In this document: positions 56,721-64,000 of the stretch, one piece after another
How the letters are laid out: each line of letters begins with the position of its first letter
How positions within the stretch are numbered: position 1 is the first letter of the stretch
From: Limnohabitans sp. G3-2
Lineage (GTDB): Bacteria; Pseudomonadota; Gammaproteobacteria; Burkholderiales; Burkholderiaceae_C
Length of the DNA stretch: 64,000 nt
Direction: 5' to 3'
Assembly: GCF_002778275.1 (NCBI RefSeq)
Contig: NZ_NESG01000005.1
Coordinates: 124,001 to 188,000, forward strand
Position numbers and translations under genes: made by a program
Notes under the pieces: model-generated
Told to the model about the DNA's origin: nothing
Databases searched by the model: none
Seen by the model: only the letters and a program-made list of their open reading frames with translations

Positions 56721-57473
56721 TCAGGCCGGGTTATCGATCTCGATGAAAAGGTGCTGCAAACCGAGGTTTTGCGCCACATGGGCGGCCAATGCGGGCGCGC
56801 CATAGCGCTCGGTGGCATGGTGGCCACAGGCCAAAAAGGCCACCCCCGTTTCTCGCGCCAAATGGGCTTGAGGCTCCGAAATTTCACCCGTGATGAACGC
56901 ATCCACGCCTTGGGCAATCGCCACCTCAAAATAACTTTGCGCCCCACCCGTGCACCACGCCACACGCCGAACAGGACGATCACCGCCGCCCACACAGGTC
57001 ACCGATCGGCCCAACTGCGCCGCCACATGCTTGGCCAAAGCCTGCGGATCTGACCATGCTTGTGCGCCAGCACCCACGAAGCCCAGTTCTTGCTCGCCAA
57101 AGCGGCCATCGGCTTGCAAGCCCAGCACCCGCGCCAGTTGGGCGTTGTTGCCCAGTTCGGGGTGGGCGTCCAGCGGCAAGTGGTAAGCGAACAGGTGCAT
57201 GCCGTGCGCCAGCAACAAGCGCAGCCGCTCGCGCATCCAGCCTGTCACGCGCCCATCTTGGCCGCGCCAAAACAAACCATGATGGACCACGATGGCGTCG
57301 GCTTTTGCAGCAATGGCCGCTTCAATCAAGGCACGGCTGGCGGTGACTCCGCTGACCAACAACTGGATGTCGCGCTCACCCTCCACTTGCAAGCCGTTGG
57401 GGCCGTAATCACGGAACTTCTCTGGCTGGAGCAAAGCATCAAAGGCTTGGCCCAGTATTTTGGCGTCGGTCAT
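56721..57473 (-). CDS. Nif3-family (YbgI/DUF34) dinuclear metal protein
   Basis: 250 aa. Metal-site motifs: IVVHHGLFWRGQ, LFAYHLPLDAHPELGNNAQLA and ACGHHATERYG. The family forms hexameric rings with two metals per subunit; the reaction is not settled. It lies just upstream of pdxA on the same strand and divergent from the DegS/DegQ-type protease. Confidence 0.92.
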   Translation of the reverse strand: MTDAKILGQAFDALLQPEKFRDYGPNGLQVEGERDIQLLVSGVTASRALIEAAIAAKADAIVVHHGLFWRGQDGRVTGWMRERLRLLLAHGMHLFAYHLPLDAHPELGNNAQLARVLGLQADGRFGEQELGFVGAGAQAWSDPQALAKHVAAQLGRSVTCVGGGDRPVRRVAWCTGGAQSYFEVAIAQGVDAFITGEISEPQAHLARETGVAFLACGHHATERYGAPALAAHVAQNLGLQHLFIEIDNPA

Positions 57474-57557
57474 TGGCGAAAGCTTTCTGTCTGGTCTGGC
57501 TATTGTGGCGCAGGCCGTTTCATGTTGGACGGGCTCGAATCAAGCACAATCGCTTCT

Positions 57558-58715
57558 ATGAAACGTTATTGGCTTTTATTTTCGCAGTGGGTCACCGTGT
57601 TGGTCGCCATCTGGTTCGTGGTGGCCACTTTGCAGCCTGAATGGCTGCGCAGTGCCAAACGCTCGGCCGATGGCATGACCTTGCTGCAAGCCCCGGTGGG
57701 GTCTGACCTGAATCGCCCGGCAGGCAGCCTGAGTGCGCCAGCCCGCCAAGCTTCTCCCGCTGTGGTCAGCATCAACACCAGCAAATCGAACAGCAGCCGC
57801 CCCCAAAGCCAGGACCCTTGGTTCCGCTTCTTTCAGGGGGAGCAAGACGAACAAAATCCGGCAGGACTGGGCAGCGGGGTCATTGTGAGCCCAGAAGGCC
57901 ACATCTTGACCAACAACCACGTCATTGAAGATGCGGACGACATCGAAGTGGTGCTGGCCGATGGGCGCAAAGCCGTCGCCAAAGTCATCGGCACCGATCC
58001 CGAAACCGACTTGGCCCTGTTGAAAATCACACTCGACAAACTGCCCGTGATTGTTTTGGGGCAAACCCAAAATTTGCAGGTGGGTGATGTCGTGTTGGCC
58101 ATTGGCAATCCATTCGGCGTCGGCCAAACCGTGACTTCGGGCATTGTCAGCGCCTTGGGCCGAAGCCAACTGGGCATCAACACCTTTGAAAATTTCATCC
58201 AGACCGATGCCGCCATCAACCCGGGCAACTCGGGCGGTGCCTTGATCGACGTGAACGGCCATTTGATGGGCATCAACACCGCCATCTACTCCCGCTCGGG
58301 TGGCAACATGGGCATTGGTTTTGCCATTCCCATCTCGACGGCCCAGCAGGTCATGCAAGACTTGCTGCAAAACGGCAAAGTGATTCGGGGCTGGATTGGG
58401 GTGGAGCCCCAAGAGCTGTCTGCCGAATTGGCCCAAACCTTTCAACTGCCGGCAGCAGGGCAAGGCCTGCCCTCGGGCGTGGTCATCACGGGGGTCCTGA
58501 AAAATGGCCCGGCAGCCAGTGCGGGCATCCGCCCAGGGGATGTGATCGTCAAGGTGGCGGGGCAACCTGTGCGCAATGTGGCCGAGTTGTTGACCCAAGT
58601 GGCCAGCTTGAAGCCTGGCACCCCCGCAGAGCTGAACATTTGGCGTCGCCAAGGCGAGGTCAACCTTCGCTTGACCCCCGCTGAGCGCCCTGCCGTCAAC
58701 AAACAGCGCAGGTGA
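57558..58715 (+). CDS. membrane-anchored trypsin-like serine protease (DegS/DegQ type)
   Basis: 385 aa. An N-terminal anchor (WLLFSQWVTVLVAIWFVVATL) is followed by a protease domain with the triad H (TNNHVIED), D (ETDLALLK) and S (GNSGGAL), then one PDZ domain. One PDZ and a membrane helix fit DegS, which starts envelope-stress signalling. The longer open reading from 57060 lies over the Nif3 gene and is rejected. CACAAT ends seven bases before the ATG and no Shine-Dalgarno sequence is seen. Confidence 0.92.
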   Translation: MKRYWLLFSQWVTVLVAIWFVVATLQPEWLRSAKRSADGMTLLQAPVGSDLNRPAGSLSAPARQASPAVVSINTSKSNSSRPQSQDPWFRFFQGEQDEQNPAGLGSGVIVSPEGHILTNNHVIEDADDIEVVLADGRKAVAKVIGTDPETDLALLKITLDKLPVIVLGQTQNLQVGDVVLAIGNPFGVGQTVTSGIVSALGRSQLGINTFENFIQTDAAINPGNSGGALIDVNGHLMGINTAIYSRSGGNMGIGFAIPISTAQQVMQDLLQNGKVIRGWIGVEPQELSAELAQTFQLPAAGQGLPSGVVITGVLKNGPAASAGIRPGDVIVKVAGQPVRNVAELLTQVASLKPGTPAELNIWRRQGEVNLRLTPAERPAVNKQRR

Positions 58716-58750
58716 TTCACGCCCGAACGCGGCGACCGAATTGCACACGC

Positions 58751-58778
58751 AAAAAAGAGGCCAGCAGGCCTCTTTTTT
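58751..58778. terminator. bidirectional terminator between protease gene and tatC
   Basis: A6-GAGGCC, AGCA loop, GGCCTC-T6: a perfect palindromic terminator for two convergent genes. Confidence 0.95.
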
Positions 58779-58796
58779 CAACCGAATTCTGAGCGC

Positions 58797-59585
58797 TCAG
58801 GCCGCCGCGTCGGGCTCTTGCGGCGCTTGGGTGTGCTTGATGAAGATCTGCGCGGCCCAAATGCCCAACTCGTACAGCAGGCACATGGGAATGGCCAGCG
58901 CCAGTTGCGACACCACATCGGGAGGGGTGACCACGGCAGCGATCACAAAGGCCAGCACCACAAAGTAGCCCCGAAAGTCCTTGAGCTTTTGCACGCTGAC
59001 CACGCCCATGCGGGCCAACACCACGACCGCCACGGGCACTTCAAATGCCAAACCAAAGGCCAGGAACATGGACAACACGAAGCTCAAATAAGCCTCGATA
59101 TCAGGCGCCGCCGTGATGCTTTTGGGCGCAAAGCTTTGAATGAAGCTGAACACTTGGCCAAACACAAAGAAGTAACAAAACGCCACCCCAATGAAAAACA
59201 GCAAGGTGCTGGACACCACCAAAGGCATGACCAACTTTTTCTCGTGGCTGTAGAGCCCTGGGGCAATGAAGGCCCAGACTTGGTACAACACCACAGGCAA
59301 AGCGATGAGGAACGCGCTCATCAGCAATATCTTCAGGGGCACCATGAAAGGCGAGATGACCGACGTGGCGATCAAAGTGGCGCCTTTGGGCAAATGCACC
59401 ACCAAGGGCGCCGCCAAAATGTCGTACAAGTTGCCAGGCCCCGGGAAGATGGCCAATACCGCTGCGGCCACAGCCACGGCGATCACGGCCCGCACCAAGC
59501 GGTCGCGCAACTCGATCAGGTGCGCCACGAACGGTTGCTCAGAACCTTTGAGTTCGTCGTCGGGCTGGGAGGGGGTATCGGACAT
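58797..59585 (-). CDS. tatC: Sec-independent protein translocase TatC
   Basis: 262 aa, six membrane helices, with HLIELRDRLVRA at the N-terminus that binds twin-arginine signals and FEVPVAVVVLARMGVV in the C-terminal part. It is the receptor for Tat substrates, which in this organism include SoxC, SoxY and SoxF. The start at 59585 (MSDTPSQPDDE) is chosen. Confidence 0.96.
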   Translation of the reverse strand: MSDTPSQPDDELKGSEQPFVAHLIELRDRLVRAVIAVAVAAAVLAIFPGPGNLYDILAAPLVVHLPKGATLIATSVISPFMVPLKILLMSAFLIALPVVLYQVWAFIAPGLYSHEKKLVMPLVVSSTLLFFIGVAFCYFFVFGQVFSFIQSFAPKSITAAPDIEAYLSFVLSMFLAFGLAFEVPVAVVVLARMGVVSVQKLKDFRGYFVVLAFVIAAVVTPPDVVSQLALAIPMCLLYELGIWAAQIFIKHTQAPQEPDAAA

Positions 59586-59627
59586 GGCGGGGTCGGTTGG
59601 ACAGTGAGCACCCAAGGTGCGCCAGCG

Positions 59628-60095
59628 TCAATGAGAATTGAGGGGCTTGGGCCGATAACGGGCCACGCGTGCGGCACCCGAAAGCGCTTTGGTGCGCACA
59701 CCTGAGCGGGCTTTGTACCACTGGGGCATGGCGCCACGCTTCAAACGCCAGTTTTTGTCTGGGCGCACATAGTAAGGCGGGGGCGGCTCGATGGCGGGCA
59801 AATCGCTGTTCAAGCCAGCCGTGGTGTCAGCCCAGTCTTTTTCAAAGTCAGAAGCCGTGGTTTGAACGGTTTGCTCGACATCGCGAGCCGCCGTCTCCAT
59901 GGTCTCTTTCATCTTTTTGAGTTCTTCGAGGTCCATGGAACGGTTGACCTCAGCTTTGACATCCGACACGTAACGCTGCGCTTTGCCGATCAAGGCACCG
60001 AGGGTTCGGGCGACCTTGGGCAACTTTTCGGGGCCGATGACGATCAACGCCACCACACCGATGAGGGCCATTTTCGAAAAACTTAAATCCAGCAC
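59628..60095 (-). CDS. tatB: Sec-independent protein translocase TatB
   Basis: 155 aa. It starts with a GTG ([30 protein letters not shown] after the start), the family lead with the membrane helix and the conserved PEKLP hinge, then an amphipathic helix and variable tail. It forms the receptor with TatC. Confidence 0.95.
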   Translation of the reverse strand: MLDLSFSKMALIGVVALIVIGPEKLPKVARTLGALIGKAQRYVSDVKAEVNRSMDLEELKKMKETMETAARDVEQTVQTTASDFEKDWADTTAGLNSDLPAIEPPPPYYVRPDKNWRLKRGAMPQWYKARSGVRTKALSGAARVARYRPKPLNSH

Positions 60096-60121
60096 AGTGC
60101 AGCGTTCAATCGTTCAAAAGT

Positions 60122-60370
60122 TCAAGACTTGGTCTTGGCTTCAACGTCGATGGTGGTCTTGTCGGCTTGGGCGGGCGTCGAAGCGGTCACCTGACCGGCC
60201 ACGGGCGCAGCACTCTCTTCGGGCTTGGCGCCGCCGTCTTTCATGCCGTCTTTGAAACCTTTGACAGCACCACCGAGGTCAGAGCCCATGTTTTTGAGCT
60301 TTTTGGTGCCGAACACCATGACCACGATCAACAAAACGATCAACCAGTGCCAAATGGAAAAAGTACCCAT
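60122..60370 (-). CDS. tatA: Sec-independent protein translocase TatA
   Basis: 82 aa. Membrane helix ([28 protein letters not shown]) with the FGTKKL hinge and a short amphipathic helix. It forms the protein-conducting assembly. GGAGAG precedes the ATG. Confidence 0.96.
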   Translation of the reverse strand: MGTFSIWHWLIVLLIVVMVFGTKKLKNMGSDLGGAVKGFKDGMKDGGAKPEESAAPVAGQVTASTPAQADKTTIDVEAKTKS

Positions 60371-60466
60371 GAAACTCTCCTGTTAATGCAAGGATTCTAA
60401 GGGGATCGACATCCGCCATCGGATCGTCCCTGAGGAAGGAAGGATTTGAAAGGAAAAGACCCGCGC

Positions 60467-60823
60467 TCAACCCCGCAACCAGGGGCGTGGACCGCCCATG
60501 ACGTGCATGTGCAGGTGGTGAACCTCTTGACCGCCTTCGGTCCCGTTGTTGACCACGATGCGGAAACCGCCATCCGGGTAAGGGTTACAGCCCTCCTGCA
60601 GGGCCAGCTTGGGGGCCAGGGTCATCATGTGGCCCATCAAGGCGGCATGCTCAGGGGCCAAATGCATCATCGACGGGATGTGCAGCTTGGGGATGATCAA
60701 AAAGTGAATGGGCGCCCACGGTGCGATGTCGTGGAAGGCGAACACGTGTTCGTCTTCATGCACTTTGCGCGAAGGGATCTGGCCCGCGATGATTTTGCAA
60801 AAAATACAGTGGGAGTCGGTCAT
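60467..60823 (-). CDS. HIT-family hydrolase (HinT-like)
   Basis: 118 aa. The histidine triad is HHLHMHVMGG near the C-terminus; CIFCKIIAGQIPSRKV at the N-terminus matches HinT. It hydrolyses purine nucleoside phosphoramidates. It is between the DUF4870-like gene and tatA in the his-tat operon. Confidence 0.94.
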   Translation of the reverse strand: MTDSHCIFCKIIAGQIPSRKVHEDEHVFAFHDIAPWAPIHFLIIPKLHIPSMMHLAPEHAALMGHMMTLAPKLALQEGCNPYPDGGFRIVVNNGTEGGQEVHHLHMHVMGGPRPWLRG

Positions 60824-60852
60824 GGCTCGATAGGTTTCAAATTCAAAAAATG

Positions 60853-61215
60853 TCAGTCAGTCACCGGGCGCTGCCCGTTCAGGCGCACCATGCCCAGCAC
60901 GATGCGGTACAAAAACCAGATGGAGATGGTCACCCAGGCCAACCATCCGGGAAAGACAAAGAAGAACCACAGAGGAAACGTCACCAGGTAGAGCAAGGCC
61001 GCCCAGATCACGGTGCGGATTCGGTAGCTGAAATGTGTGCGCTCCCAGCCCTGGGCATCGCCTTTTTTGACCGCATCGATGATGAGCGCCACCACCAGCA
61101 AGGCCGGACCCATCTGCGCCCCGGGAATGACGGCACTCACCGCCACGATCAGGTGAAGGATGTAGCTGACCCAGCTGATGGTGTGGGTGCTGTCGTCCTG
61201 GGCTTGGTCATTCAT
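60853..61215 (-). CDS. small membrane protein (DUF4870-like)
   Basis: 120 aa with three to four membrane segments (about 13-33, 35-50, 70-90 and 92-110). ISWVSYILHLIVAVSAVIPG resembles the DUF4870/YidH-like membrane group. It lies four bases after hisE and 29 bases before the HIT gene. Function unknown. Confidence 0.8.
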   Translation of the reverse strand: MNDQAQDDSTHTISWVSYILHLIVAVSAVIPGAQMGPALLVVALIIDAVKKGDAQGWERTHFSYRIRTVIWAALLYLVTFPLWFFFVFPGWLAWVTISIWFLYRIVLGMVRLNGQRPVTD

Positions 61216-61218
61216 GGC

Positions 61219-61605
61219 TTATTCGCCCAAGCGCTCGCGCTCTTGCACTTTGCGCAGGGCTTTTTCTTCCAGGCCGCTCAGTCCTTCACGCCGGGCCAGC
61301 TCCTTGACCACATCAGCCGGCGTCAAGCCATAGTGCGCCAGCGCGATCATGCTGTGGAACCACAGGTCGGCCACCTCGCCCACCAGCTTGGCTTTGTCCC
61401 CGCCGTGGTCCACGTCTTTGGCGGCCATGACGGTTTCGGTGGCTTCTTCGCCGATCTTCTTCAAAAAGGCGTCGGGCCCTTTGTGCAGCAGGCGGGCCAC
61501 ATAGCTTTTTTCGGGGTCGCCACCGTTGGCGGGTTTGCGGCTTTCGACCACGGCCGCGAGTCGGTCAAGGATGTCCTGGTTGCTCATAGGCTTGGGCTCG
61601 CTCAC
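61219..61605 (-). CDS. hisE: phosphoribosyl-ATP diphosphatase
   Basis: 128 aa MazG-like fold: [42 protein letters not shown] covers the metal-binding E-x-x-E region. It performs the second step of histidine synthesis. The listed start is a GTG overlapping the hisI stop; an ATG at 61587 is an alternative (122 aa). Confidence 0.94.
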   Translation of the reverse strand: MSEPKPMSNQDILDRLAAVVESRKPANGGDPEKSYVARLLHKGPDAFLKKIGEEATETVMAAKDVDHGGDKAKLVGEVADLWFHSMIALAHYGLTPADVVKELARREGLSGLEEKALRKVQERERLGE

Positions 61606-61991
61606 TTGTAAATGGTTTCAGGGTCCTTCAGGACCGGATCGGTCGCCTGCCAGCCGTGCGGCTGCAGGCTCTGAAAAAAACAGCTGTGGCGGCCCGTATG
61701 GCAGGCAATGCCCGGCTCATGCCCCAGTTGGGTCACCTTGAGCAGCACCACATCGTTGTCGCAATCGATGCGGATGTCGTGCACCGTCTGCACATGGCCA
61801 GACTCCTCGCCCTTGAACCACAACTTGTTGCGCGAGCGGCTGAAATACACCGCCCGTTTCAGCTCGGCCGTCTTTTGCAAAGCCTCGCGGTTCATCCAGG
61901 CAAACATCAGCACGTCGCCAGTGTCTTTTTCTTGGGCGATCACAGGCACCAAGCCTTTGTCGTCCCATTTGATTTGATCGAGCCAGTTCAT
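61602..61991 (-). CDS. hisI: phosphoribosyl-AMP cyclohydrolase
   Basis: 129 aa. Zinc and magnesium ligands are in [13 protein letters not shown] and the [10 protein letters not shown] motif; WMNREAL is a family signature. It opens the purine ring in histidine synthesis, the step before hisF chemistry (via HisA). In related genomes hisF usually lies directly upstream; here a toxin-antitoxin pair and an orphan gene intervene. Confidence 0.95.
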   Translation of the reverse strand: MNWLDQIKWDDKGLVPVIAQEKDTGDVLMFAWMNREALQKTAELKRAVYFSRSRNKLWFKGEESGHVQTVHDIRIDCDNDVVLLKVTQLGHEPGIACHTGRHSCFFQSLQPHGWQATDPVLKDPETIYK

Positions 61992-62077
61992 AGGGGGGTG
62001 ATCTTAAGACATTGGGGTGTCAGGGCTGGATTCGCAGCCTGTAGCACCGTGAATCCAGCTGCATCCAAGACTTGCCG

Positions 62078-62115
62078 GGTTGCACAAAACACCCATTGGT
62101 TGCAAAATACAACCC
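62078..62115 (+). promoter_or_regulatory. paired operator-like repeats before the antitoxin gene
   Basis: GGTTGCACAAAACACCC (62078-62094) and GGTTGCAAAATACAACCC (62098-62115) are near direct repeats 20 bp apart, each an imperfect palindrome; the second contains the perfect GGTTG-N7-CAACC. They lie just before the AAGGAG of the antitoxin and are likely autoregulatory sites. Confidence 0.5.
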
Positions 62116-62131
62116 ACCAAGGAGATGCCCC

Positions 62132-62347
62132 ATGGCTGTTGCAATGAAACTATCGGACGAGTTGGTCGAAGACGCCAAACCTTACGCCGCCGCAGAGCAC
62201 CGCTCGGTGCCACGGCAAATCGAGTATTGGGCACGCATCGGCAAAGCCGTGATCGACAACCCGGACATGCCTTTGCGGCTGATTCAAGACACCATGCTCT
62301 CGCGTGAAGAAGTCAAAGCTGGACTGGCTGCGCTTGAGTTTGGCTGA
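62132..62347 (+). CDS. ParD-like antitoxin
   Basis: 71 aa from the ATG at 62132 with AAGGAG upstream. MKLSDELVEDAKPYAAAEHRSVPRQIEYWARIGKAV is a ribbon-helix-helix-type DNA-binding domain of the ParD-like antitoxin family, followed by a short toxin-binding tail. It would repress its own operon and neutralise the toxin encoded next, whose start codon overlaps its stop (TGATG). Confidence 0.88.
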   Translation: MAVAMKLSDELVEDAKPYAAAEHRSVPRQIEYWARIGKAVIDNPDMPLRLIQDTMLSREEVKAGLAALEFG

Positions 62348-62646
62348 TGCTGCAAGTCAGCGCCTCGCCATCGTTCAACCGGGTGGCCAAAAAACTGCAC
62401 GCCCGGGACAAGAAAACACTGGATGAAGCCATCAAAGCCATTCTTCAAAATCCGCAGCTGGGCGAAGAAAAGAAAGGCGACCTCGCGGGTGTGTTCGTCT
62501 ACAAGTTCAAATTGAACGGCCAAGAAACCCTGCTGGCCTATGAACTGCAGCCGCACAAAACAGCCCCTTTCGAAGCCATATTGCTGGCGGCTTGCAAGGC
62601 GTCCGCGCCGCCGATTGGCGGCGCGTCCGGTGGAAGGGTGGCTTAG
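62347..62646 (+). CDS. RelE/ParE-family toxin with altered C-terminus
   Basis: 99 aa. The RelE/ParE-like fold is visible (SPSFNRVAKKLHARDKKTLDEAIKAIL, VYKFKLNGQETLLAYEL, PFEAILLA). Related toxins usually end LGSHENFYRDLK-like; here the end is ACKASAPPIGG and GGRVA, encoded over a perfect GC hairpin at 62605-62624. Truncation or recombination may have made it weak or inactive. Its stop overlaps that of the convergent orphan gene. Confidence 0.8.
   Translation: MLQVSASPSFNRVAKKLHARDKKTLDEAIKAILQNPQLGEEKKGDLAGVFVYKFKLNGQETLLAYELQPHKTAPFEAILLAACKASAPPIGGASGGRVA
62605..62624. repeat. perfect GC hairpin inside the toxin gene
   Basis: GCGCCGCC-GATT-GGCGGCGC, an 8-bp perfect stem, flanked by GTCC on both sides. 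It encodes the unusual Ala/Pro/Gly-rich end of the toxin. Confidence 0.85.
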
Positions 62647-63134
62647 GCCTTGCCCTTCACCAACACGTGCTCGGTCTTGATGTCTTTGGGTGACAAACCG
62701 AACTTGCTGTAGTAACTCGCATGGCTGGTGTCTTGGAAAGCATCTTTCCTTGCCTCAAAGTAGTCCTTGGAATACCAAGCCACCGAGAACTCCATCAGCA
62801 TCTTGTCGCGGTACGACTCTTTCCAAGCCCAGAGAATCACGGGATCGGTTCTTGCGCGCATGCGCTCGTCTGACCACTGAAGCATTCGTGCGCATCGAAT
62901 CACATCGTCTTCATGGATGAAGTTCATCTTCACCACTGTGTACGCATACGGCTTGAGGTGGTCATGCTGCTCAAGCGCAGAGCCGTGAAGAATCTGTGTC
63001 CGCTGCGTTCGACCTTGAATCAGCCGCTCAAGAACGTGCTTCGGGAGAGGCTTGACCTCGTCTTGGATCACATTCAGGACGTCCGTAGCCAGAACGATCT
63101 TCTCGGTATTGGCATCTGTTTTTCTTGTGGCCAT
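62643..63134 (-). CDS. orphan soluble protein, unknown function
   Basis: 163 aa from the ATG at 63134, with GGAGG upstream (AAAAGGAGGAAAGAAA); the longer reading from 63257 lacks this. It is charged, with no signal peptide or membrane helix and no recognised motif. KPLPKHVLERLIQGRTQRTQ and WKESYRDKMLMEFSVAWYSKDYFEARKDAF are the most structured-looking parts. It converges on the toxin gene with overlapping stop codons and lies between hisF and hisI on the his strand. Confidence 0.72.
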   Translation of the reverse strand: MATRKTDANTEKIVLATDVLNVIQDEVKPLPKHVLERLIQGRTQRTQILHGSALEQHDHLKPYAYTVVKMNFIHEDDVIRCARMLQWSDERMRARTDPVILWAWKESYRDKMLMEFSVAWYSKDYFEARKDAFQDTSHASYYSKFGLSPKDIKTEHVLVKGKA

Positions 63135-63536
63135 TTTCTTTCCTCCTTTTGCTGCGCCTTCAGAAACCAGGAGGCGCGACTGGTGTATGGGCGAGGCCTG
63201 ACGGTTGACATGAAAGGTGTGCCATGGCTTTGTGCTGGTGAAAATGGGCCATGACACCCGCTGCCCCTTTTGCAGTCCACCCGTTTGCCCGATCAGGTGA
63301 GAGAGCGGTTTTTCACGTGCACTATAGCGTCAACATTGAAAAATGAACACCATATAGCGCAATTTTTATGCACTGGCGTGCCATGCAGCCCGGCGGGCAG
63401 CGCCACCCATCGCACGCTGGGTGTGGCCGGTGTGGCATCGGTTTTGAATCAGCAGGAAAGATCGCAAGGACAAATCAGGGGGGCCCCGCCAGCCCGATGG
63501 GGGCCTGGCTTTCTACGTGATCGATGGATCAGCGCA
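63135..63536. other. 402-bp region between the orphan gene and hisF
   Basis: No gene seen. TATAGCG occurs twice, at 63323-63329 and 63353-63359, 30 bp apart in an AT-rich stretch likely to hold the orphan gene's promoter. A GGCCCC...GGGGCC hairpin without a T-run lies at 63482-63505, just after hisF. Confidence 0.45.

Positions 63537-64000
<464 letters not shown>

Noticed and set aside
57060..57557. N-terminal extension of the serine protease
   Set aside because: It overlaps the Nif3 gene antisense and would bury the membrane anchor at residue 170.
63482..63505. Intrinsic terminator after hisF
   Set aside because: GC stem is present but there is no T-run on the minus strand; left as a note only.

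Overview
This window looks like a chromosomal segment of a GC-rich betaproteobacterium of the order Burkholderiales, most likely Comamonadaceae (Limnohabitans/Rhodoferax-like). That is an inference from gene content and order (prfA-prmC-grxD, pilB-C-D-coaE-zapD-yacG, petABC-sspA-sspB, hisI-hisE-hinT-tatABC) and from protein character; no database search was possible. No insertion sequence, prophage or CRISPR array was seen. There are two tRNA genes, Arg(CCU) and Thr(UGU).

Layout. 1-6.6 kb: 5' part of a DUF3683/FAD-linked oxidase, then a complete sn-glycerol-3-phosphate / glycerophosphodiester uptake operon (ugpB-A-E-C-Q) containing three tandem hairpin repeats. 6.6-14.7 kb: hemA, prfA, prmC, grxD, a diheme cytochrome c with a perfect Fnr/Anr-type box over its predicted start of transcription, a MoxR ATPase / VWA pair, and tRNA-Arg. 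14.8-35 kb: a sulfur-oxidation region. It begins with a persulfide-stress locus (SulP transporter, two YeeE-type half transporters and a BigR/SqrR-like ArsR sensor, divergent from a persulfide-dioxygenase-like hydrolase). The sox genes follow, in transcription order soxC-D-Y-Z-A-X-B and a SoxH-like metallo-hydrolase, with two small cytochromes c upstream. After a break of three unrelated genes (Coq7-like, methyltransferase, Crp/Fnr) come accessory sox genes: a thioredoxin, soxT-like yeeE, the flavocytochrome pair soxF/soxE, a DsrE-like protein and a second ArsR regulator. 35-39 kb: a voltage-gated K+ channel and a divergent ferric-iron-type ABC transporter. 39-51.4 kb: type IV pilus assembly genes pilB (short), pilC and pilD with coaE, zapD and yacG, convergent with mutT, an ATPase, argJ and secA; then dciA and tRNA-Thr. 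51.4-64 kb: sspB, sspA, the cytochrome bc1 operon petABC, pdxA, a Nif3-family protein, a DegS/DegQ protease, tatABC, hinT, hisE, hisI, a toxin-antitoxin pair, an orphan gene, and the end of hisF.

How it fits together. The Sox enzymes would oxidise thiosulfate in the periplasm. SoxAX and SoxB act on sulfur carried by SoxYZ, SoxCD removes six electrons from the bound sulfane, and the electrons pass through small cytochromes c. SoxEF, the DsrE-like protein and the persulfide hydrolase would handle sulfide and reactive sulfur, and two different ArsR-type sensors may control the two halves. Cytochrome bc1 lies far from the sox genes but belongs to the same respiratory chain. The Tat translocon, also in the window, is the export route expected for SoxC, SoxY, SoxF and probably SoxB.

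Most interesting for follow-up: the toxin-antitoxin/orphan insertion that splits hisF from hisI, with an altered toxin C-terminus; apparent leaderless promoters (hemA and a symmetric divergent iron-transporter promoter); the regulatory palindromes of the sulfur genes; a terminator inside the sox operon; a PilB without its N-terminal domain; and the tandem hairpin repeats in the ugp operon.
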